A stretch of DNA of 64,000 bases from Selaginella moellendorffii (Eukaryota > Streptophyta > Lycopodiopsida > Selaginellales > Selaginellaceae): contig NW_003314307.1 in assembly GCF_000143415.4 (NCBI RefSeq), positions 795,758 through 859,757 on the forward strand, given 5' to 3'. Positions within the stretch are counted from its first letter, which is position 1, and each line of letters begins with the position of its first letter. The position numbers were made by a program, and so were the translations under genes. A model generated the notes under the pieces. It searched no databases and was not told the DNA's origin. It worked only from the letters and a program-made list of their open reading frames with translations. Positions 57,340 to 64,000 of this stretch are shown here, one piece after another.

Positions 57340-58786
57340 TGATGCTATATGATTGCAATTGAACAACCAAACTCAATTGATGGTGGCATTCATGGCATGT
57401 AGTACAACTCTTCCTATTTTTAGTGCCAATTCTTGTGTTCAGCCGAAGTTCTTTTGCGGGAATCTTGGGGATAATGTGTACCATTGATTCGATCACTTCA
57501 CGGTGATTGCCATATATTATTCTTGGGATGATGCTTGACGTTTGCATGAATTTCCCACATGTCTCCAAGGGACAGCGTTGCAGTGGTACAATTGTTTGAA
57601 CGCAGCCACTTGTGAAGATTGGAATATTCTCCCGGACGTCTTTAAACATGCATTCGAACATGCCAACGATTGTGATGATGCTTTCCAACAATTGCATTAT
57701 TTTTGTCAAGGGCCATCTAAGTTGGTGATGCAATTTAGCATTCATTTCCGAAGCCTCTTGCTTCATGCAGAGCCAAATATGTTGAAGCGGATCAAGCTAG
57801 GAATGTTGTGGCCAGTACTTCGTCAAGATTTTGTCAAACTTATACATGCACTTGCTCCTGCCACCCTTGACAATGCTCTTCGCTTGGCACAACATTATGA
57901 GATGTCGCTTCTTCCACTTCTCGCTTCACATCCTTCAGCTCCACTTCCTGTGGGTGATGGTCTTGTTCCAATGGAGGTTGATGCTACTACTGCTCAAGTC
58001 CAAGGACAAGAGCGAGGCTGTGGTTGTGGCTGTGATATTCGTTATTGGGTGCTTGATGAAGTTGGTCACACTTATCGGCATTGTCGGTGTTTTCCAAATT
58101 AGTAGCCACTATTTCTTGAGTGGATACCTTGGCATCAATAACATCTTTTTGGTGTTGCTGTAGTAGAAGGTTTGAACACTAAGATGCATTCGGGAAATAA
58201 GGAGTGGCGTGAGTAACGGAGGGACCTTGTGCGAATAAGTTAGTGACCCCTCAATATTTCTTTCGAAAGTATCATCAAGGGGTTCACTTGGCACCAGTTC
58301 ATCCAGTGTTTACTTTCCAAGCTTATTTTTATAACAAATGGTCTCCTATTATTTTCTCTGTGTTGGTTGATATAGGTTCGAGTTTATCTTCTATTGCTTG
58401 ACCTGTTGCCACAAGTTGCCATTTACACTTGCGTCGTGCAGTGGAGCCAGTTTTCATTATTTATGGCAACGGCCGTACATATGCATGTGCACAGGATGAG
58501 GCAGACCTAGTTGTGCATGTGAACGATCCCGAGCTTGGGTTGCAATCATTGTAGGTGGTGCTAAGTCAAGCTTTTGACTTCATCCTTGGTATAGATTGAT
58601 TGCAACACAATCATGCCAAGTGTGACTTTGAGGCTTCTCCCCCTTGTCTCATATTTCTTTATATTTCATCCATTCTTCTCACTTCTGTATTCTTCGTCCC
58701 TCTAATTCTACCTCTGCTTCTATTTCTTTTGTCCCCCCACTACTTCCTCTTATGTTTCCATCTTGTTTTGCTTTTCTCTTTTCCGA
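57340..58786 (+). pseudogene. Gypsy copy B gag-protease
   Basis: gag has the longest open frame of the family (57542-58102): ALQWYNCLNAATCEDWNILP, FKHAFEHANDCDDAFQQL and HAEPNMLKRIKLGMLWPVL. The zinc-knuckle region ends GHTYRHCRC but its first Cys pair is changed. The protease has VDIGSSLSSIA (about 58368-58400) and FILGID. Stops lie after both. Confidence 0.8.
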
Positions 58787-60190
58787 TTTAGCATTTGTGG
58801 ATTTTCTAAACGAGGATTCTGTGCCGTCGGGGGTTTCTGTACTTGACATTTAGTGTCCACAAGGTGCGGAGCAAAATCTACCTTCTCTTAATGAGGTTCA
58901 CGAGGCTCAAAAGATTGAGCCATGGATTTGAAAGCTTCGAGATGGGTTTGAGAATCCTAGATCACTTGCTAATGACTTGCTTTTCCTTCATTTACATTCT
59001 CAATATCGCCTTGAAGACGGCCTTTTTTATTTTGTGAAGATAGATCCTGATGATCCTTTATAGCTGGGGATGCCTTCTGTCTTTATTCTACGGTTTCTCC
59101 ATGCCTACCATGATTCTCCTATTCTAGACGAACATATGGGATATCGTTGTGTGATTGAAAAGTTGCATAAATCTTTCTATTGGCCGAAGATGCAATGTGA
59201 TGTTATTCAATATGTGTGTAGTTACATTTGGTGCTAAGCCCGTAATACTCCTCTTTATTCCTCGGAAAGACAATTGGAGTCAATTGCAATTTCCCGTCCG
59301 TTTAAGTTGGTGGCGTTTGATCTTATAAGACCTTTTCCACGATCAATTATTAGCAATGAGTATGTTATTATTGCTTCTGACTATTTGACTCATTGGGTGG
59401 AAGTTGGTGCTCTTGCTAGTGCCTCTGCAACTGTTATTAAATACTTCTTCCTCAATCGAGTGGTGTTCTAGCATTCTTGTCCATAGCGGATTCTTTCGGA
59501 CAATGGTCCCGCATTTATGGCTGAGGCATTTCATATTTTGATGTCTCAGTTGGGGATACACCACACCTTCACAAATGTTTATCATAAATACAAATGGTTT
59601 GGTGAAACGGCTCGTTCGGACGTTTAAAGGGATGATTGCAAAGTATGTGAACTTTTAGCATTCGAATTGAGATGGTTATTTGCCTTCTCTTTGGTATGCA
59701 TATGTCACAAAGGTGCAGAGTTCTATTGTTGCTTCACCATATAAACTTCTATGTGGTCATGATCTAATATTGTTAACAGAGTTGGGTTTACCTTCACAAT
59801 TGTCACGAGCTGCCGATGCTAGGTTGTGGGATCAGTATTTGACGAGCATTCTTCCACTTGTTCGAGTAGAGTCTACCAAACACTTAAGCCACGTACAAGT
59901 GGGACAACAATAGTGCTACAAGTCCCATCATCGTCCGCCTATGGAGTACAAAGTGGATGATATGGTGTTAGTCTGTTTTCCCCATTTTATAGTATGTGGT
60001 TTATTTAAAGGGCTCCTTGCTCAGTGGAAAGGACTATATTGAGTGTTGTGGCAAGTTGGACCACAAGTTTATAAGATTTGGCATGATATCCATAGGCAAA
60101 TCCTCCAAAAATTGTGCATATGCAACAATTAAAACGTTTCGTATAAAAGGATTAGAAAAAATTAATACCACCTATAGATCCGCTAATGCC
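58787..60190 (+). pseudogene. Gypsy copy B integrase
   Basis: The zinc-binding part (about 59100-59235) is followed by the only integrase core kept in this family here: ISRPFKLVAFDLIRPFPRSI, ASDYLTHWVEVGALASASAT, and ILSDNGPAFMAEAF after two stops. The two Asp positions (FDL, SDNG) are kept. The C-terminal domain (about 59940-60100) is degenerate. Stops and frame changes break it. Confidence 0.78.
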
Positions 60191-60270
60191 TCCTTCTAAC
60201 GTTCCTCCAGATCCTAGCCCATTTATAAAAGAACTTGATGGTCTTTCATTATTCCGAGAAGAAGGGATGA

Positions 60271-60385
60271 TATAAAGTCCAAGTCCAAGTGTATGGTTAC
60301 AATGTTATATATTAATATTAGCATAGTGGGATTTTAGTAGCCATCGGATTAGTTTCAATCCAGACCCATCTTCCATGCACTCATA
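60271..60385 (+). repeat. 3' LTR of Gypsy copy B
   Basis: Starts TATAAAGTCCAAG after GAGAAGAAGGGATGA (polypurine tract) and ends CACTCATA. About 60 bp of the LTR centre are missing after CAGACCC. Confidence 0.75.
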
Positions 60386-63013
60386 ATCTGAAATTTTAGA
60401 GGTTTTTATTTCTGACCTAATTTAAATAATAAATTAACTATATTTAGTATTACTAAATATAAAATTATTACTATAAAATCCTAATTTATATATTAATCTT
60501 TATTTATAAATATATCAAATTCAAATACAATACTAATAACTAGTTCTTTTCCAATGTCTTTGATACCTCTAACCATGCATTTGTAATGTTAAGGAACATT
60601 AATTTCTTGAGAAAAGTGAGATTGTTATTATTGTTGTAAAGTGTTCATTTCAAATTTAAAGCCTGTTTCAATGAAAGCATAAAACTTCAAATTCATCAAT
60701 TTCACCCAAACAACCAAATAAATTGCTTATTTTTTGGTTTTTGGATAATTAACATTGCACAGACCATGTGTGCAAAACTTTTGCAGGACATAACCATATG
60801 AATTGATCACATTGTTCTGGAGGATTGCCATATTGTTTTCATCTACAAAAACAATTAGCTAGAGTGCGTAAAGTTCATATAATAATTTGCTTACCACATA
60901 ATATTCCTCCAATCCAAACAAAATATTTGATTGTAGAACTTGCTCTAGGTTGACATATAGCTCACTAAATCTTATGAATAATTTTTTTTTTGACTTAGAA
61001 GTAGCTAAGCTTTTAATTGCTCAAAAGTATTGGTCCTCTATATTCTATAGTTACATACTCATGTTTGGGATGGTACAACTTTCTCGATTGCTTGGGCTTA
61101 CTTATTAATTGTTTTCTTCTGAGAGTTTTAAGGTTCTTAATTGGTTTTATTGTAAATTAAATTCCAATAGCATTTACTTTGTGAGGTTGTGACCAAGAGG
61201 TTGTGTCAATGTTATAGTAAATAAACAGTCCACTAAATCTTTAAAATGATATGTATTTTATTATAACTTAGCCTTTTATATAAGAGTGCATAAAGGTCTA
61301 TCGTAAGATAGAGGTGACCAAATCATTCTAGAAAGTTTTATATTAAAATATGCATTTAGAGAAACTTTTTTTCAATAGTGGGTAGCAAGTATTTTAAAAC
61401 TCATTTAATAAGAAAGAGAATTAATAAAGGAATCAATGCTGGTAGTTCTTTATCTGAGAAATAATTAAAGTCTTTAAATGTAGAAAACAACTAAACCACC
61501 ATGTTAGCTAAGTTTGTAATTCTAAACTTGTATTCTCTATAAACATTACTTTCAACCCACTAAAATGTATAAATTTATATTACTTGTTTAAATTTTCTAA
61601 AGTGTTTGTACTTTTTAAACTCTAACACAATTAGTTATGCTTATCATGGTATTCACCTCGAATGCATTTTTTTATATGTTCATGTAACTCTACTCTTGAT
61701 AGAGAAGGCAACTCCTCTTTCAGATAATTAAAATTTTATTTTTGGAACCATTATACATAATTCTAATGCTTCCTCAATTTTTTTATGCTTCATTACTCAT
61801 GAAATTATAAAGCATTTGTGGTGTTGAAAATTTTATTCCAACATGATATACATTGTTCAAAAAAGAACTTAAAATAGCATTTCTCTTAGATAACTATTAC
61901 CATCAAGGATTATGCTCTATATAAAAGGATTTTCTGTTAAAGAGAACTTAAATAAAGGAGTTCAGAAAAATATTTTTATACACTAAAGAATATTTTATTA
62001 AGGTTTTAGCTGTAATATTTTTATTAAACAGATATTTTTAAAATAGTAATTTAAGTATCTAAACTTTATTGGAAATAGTTTCTATTTGATAGAGGCTTTG
62101 CATTATCACCTAATTTAGAAAAAACTTATTATTTTAATATCTAATAATTAGTACTTATATTAATTATTAAAGTTATATATCTATATTATATCAATATCTA
62201 TTTGTTTCACCTCATATTCAGATGTTATAATGAATCCAAAGTCTAACACTTAGATCCATCCTATGCAAAGGATAAAATACTCTAGAATTTTAACATTTAA
62301 AGAATTATGTGTAATTGCAACTTTGTTGTAAAGCTTTCTATTTACAGTGTCACTTCCATAAATGAGAATCATATACTCGTGATGATGATATTGCTGCTTA
62401 ACGTTGATCTTTTACTTTTAATTATAATGCCTTTGAGTATGTTGTCTTTGCTTCATTTGACCAAGTATTTGTAATCTCATATATTTGTTGTTTCTCGTCT
62501 ACTAATATCAAATCAAGAAAGATTTAAAGAACTTGAATTGTAATTATAAATTTTGTATATATGTACAGGGCATGGTTGAAAGAAGAATATAGCATCTAAT
62601 CTACAATAAAATCTTGGAGAAAATTAAGTTCCTTATACACTAATGAAAAAAGTTAAATATACTTATGTAAATACGTTTGTGAATAGGCTTATACAGATTT
62701 AAAGTGACCAAACACTATAAATCTATAATTGGTTTGCTTAAGCAAACCTGTAGCAGTATTGACTATATTTAAATATGCTTGGAGATTCTAGGATATTTTA
62801 ATAGCTAATAGTTGTTGTTCATTTAGATTAATATTTTTATTTATAATTTATAATCTTTCCTAAACACTTTATAGTATATTCTTGCTTATTCTACTATCGA
62901 TATGGAATAATATTAATCTTGACTTATAAATTATAAATATGTTTATAACCATTGATCAATTAAAATACTCAATGAATGCAGAGATAAGTATTGTCTCTCA
63001 TATTTTTTATCCT
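60386..63013. repeat. Array AT-rich spacer, alpha type, third copy
   Basis: Close copy of 27917-28591 plus 30125-32100 without the TIR element (uninterrupted site at 61060-61090). No gene recognised. Confidence 0.8.
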
Positions 63014-63610
63014 TCACCATGGTGTGCCAGCTAAGATCCTTTTGCGTCTTTTCAGGAGCCATCTTTGTTTGGGTTTTATGGACAGCTCCATCAACCTTGC
63101 ATCACACTCTTTCCTTGCAAAGTTTATCAACCTCCCGAGATGAGCTTTTCTCTCATTGAGCAAGCATGCTGAGTAGTGGATTCCATCCAGATTTCTCTCC
63201 CAGATTTGTGAGTGGAGCCTCTTCTCTGCTAAGTCGCTGTGTGCCTCGAGCGCCACCATGAAAGTCTGAGCGTTTGGCTGCTGGCTTGCTCATAGCACTC
63301 AAGAGCAAAGGTTGTTCTCAGCATATCCCAGGAAACAATGTTTTCCTACTCCATGCAAAGTCTCAGCGTTTGGAGACAGGCCAGCTTCTTGTTCCATCTG
63401 ATAGAAGATGTGCTGTCCCATGATGATCGTGTTCCAGGCAGCCAACGTCATGTTTATTTGTCCTCCTGAACACTTCTGATGCTTCCACATGTCCACGAGG
63501 CTGCTTGCGACGAATGCATCGGCTTTGTATTCACAATTTGCGAGGTAGACCAGCCTATCCTATTCTTCGTCCCATCCTGTTGAACTACCTGTGTTGCAAG
63601 CCGCAGTGTA
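63014..63610 (-). pseudogene. PPR-like segment, array copy 6 (alpha)
   Basis: Minus strand: FARKECDARLMELSIKP, MVALEAHSDLAEKRLHSQIW, and MDMWKHQKCSGGQINMTLAA with AWNTIIMGQHIFYQMEQEAG, the last closest to a normal PPR (LVDMYxKCG...VxWNTII). Broken frames. Confidence 0.65.
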
Positions 63611-63626
63611 GACTTCGACCATACTT

Positions 63627-64000
63627 TCACAATTGCACTTGCTTGATTCCCGGCTTGACTCTGGAGAAACTTATCTGGCTGCTATGCCCTGCACTGCTTC
63701 TTCTTATCGAAATTGAGATTTGAGCGCCTGCAAGAACAGAGAGCAGAAGTAGTACGTTACCTTTTCTCATACCTTTCGTCTCAAGCAACTTCTCTGGCCT
63801 TTGGATGTGCACTAACGTCCGCCTCTAGAGCATAGCTCAGTCAAATCGAAACTTGGTAGGTTCTTGCTCTATTTTCCAGTCCATGTTCCGAGCCAGCTGT
63901 GCAATAACTTCCAAGTCTGGTAGTTGACCCTCGTATGTGATCTTCACTGTCCGTGAGCAAGAGCCTGCTGTCTTCTTGCTCTGCAACTTCATCTCCTTGA
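63627..64000 (-). pseudogene. Downstream part of the His-rich gene, array copy 6, cut by the window edge
   Basis: Matches 32724-33105 (QRPEKLLETKG, and on the far side the LPDLEVIAQLARNMDWKIEQ segment). The His-rich ORF of this monomer should lie just beyond 64000. Confidence 0.55.

Larger units (their letters stand above)
56886..60385 (+). mobile_element. Ty3/Gypsy LTR retrotransposon, copy B
   Basis: 3.5 kb. 5' LTR 56886-57061 (176 bp, TGTGAGGTCC...CACTCACA), 3' LTR 60271-60385 with an internal deletion. ATCT stands on both sides (56882-56885, and at 60386-60389). gag-protease and integrase with core are present. RT and RNase H are deleted at about 58789. It lies at the same spot in the array as copy A. 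Confidence 0.87.
19045..64000. repeat. Degenerate tandem array of about 6-kb monomers in about 12-kb dimers
   Basis: Monomers carry the same parts in the same order and orientation: PPR-like segment, His-rich ORF, tRNA-Ala-like sequence, AT-rich spacer. Landmark His-ORF starts are at 20922, 33904, 39841 and 55390. After subtracting inserted elements, the first two intervals are each about 6 kb. Alpha monomers (PPR segments at 32.1, 49.85 and 63.0 kb) begin CACCATGGTGTGCCAGCTAAG. Beta monomers (38.15 and 52.98 kb) begin CACCATAAGATCC. The AT spacers alternate in the same way (27.9, 40.3 and 60.4 kb versus 34.9 and 50.5 kb). The array runs out of the window at the right. Confidence 0.8.

Overview
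This is a plant nuclear window and looks like a lycophyte, most probably Selaginella (inference). The pointers are an XTH gene with two very short introns, an oleosin, several PLS-type pentatricopeptide (PPR) remnants, a tRNA-Ala(AGC) sequence, plant-type Ty3/Gypsy elements and a plant-type Helitron. No bacterial gene organisation is present. Only a few genes look intact. Most of the window is repeats in decay.

Layout. 1-780 holds the 5' part of a minus-strand xyloglucan endotransglucosylase/hydrolase gene and its promoter. 2.3-9.7 kb is a decayed Gypsy element (copy C) carrying another repetitive element with two GAGTCC-type minisatellites. 9.7-12.9 kb is AT-rich and holds one rotted PPR fragment. 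12.9-13.9 kb holds an intact intronless oleosin gene (minus) and the last exon of an NAD-isocitrate dehydrogenase (minus). 15.2-17.0 kb is a second Gypsy family (D). 17.5-18.7 kb is a frameshifted PPR pseudogene (minus).

From about 19 kb to the window end the DNA is a degenerate tandem array. Each monomer of about 6 kb has, read on the minus strand, a tRNA-Ala-like sequence, a His/Ala/Pro-rich ORF with one membrane segment, a decayed PPR-like segment and an AT-rich spacer of 2-3 kb. Two monomer types (alpha and beta) alternate, so the larger period is roughly 12 kb. The array has been interrupted by Gypsy copies A (23.3-27.9 kb) and B (56.9-60.4 kb), a Gypsy D-type RT-IN fusion fragment (21.4-22.25 kb), an element with 233-bp terminal inverted repeats (28.6-30.0 kb) and a 6.2-kb Helitron (43.4-49.6 kb) carrying Rep/helicase remnants and a captured PPR fragment.

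The most interesting points are: the higher-order array; A and B sitting at the same site in two monomers, with the empty site in a third; the different internal deletions in Gypsy copies A, B and C; the TIR element with TGT...ACA ends and a 5-bp duplication; the Helitron with A/T flanks and two copies of an unusual 3' end; and the retained His-rich membrane ORF. No alignment or database search was run. Repeat boundaries and homologies were read by eye and may be off by a few to tens of bases.
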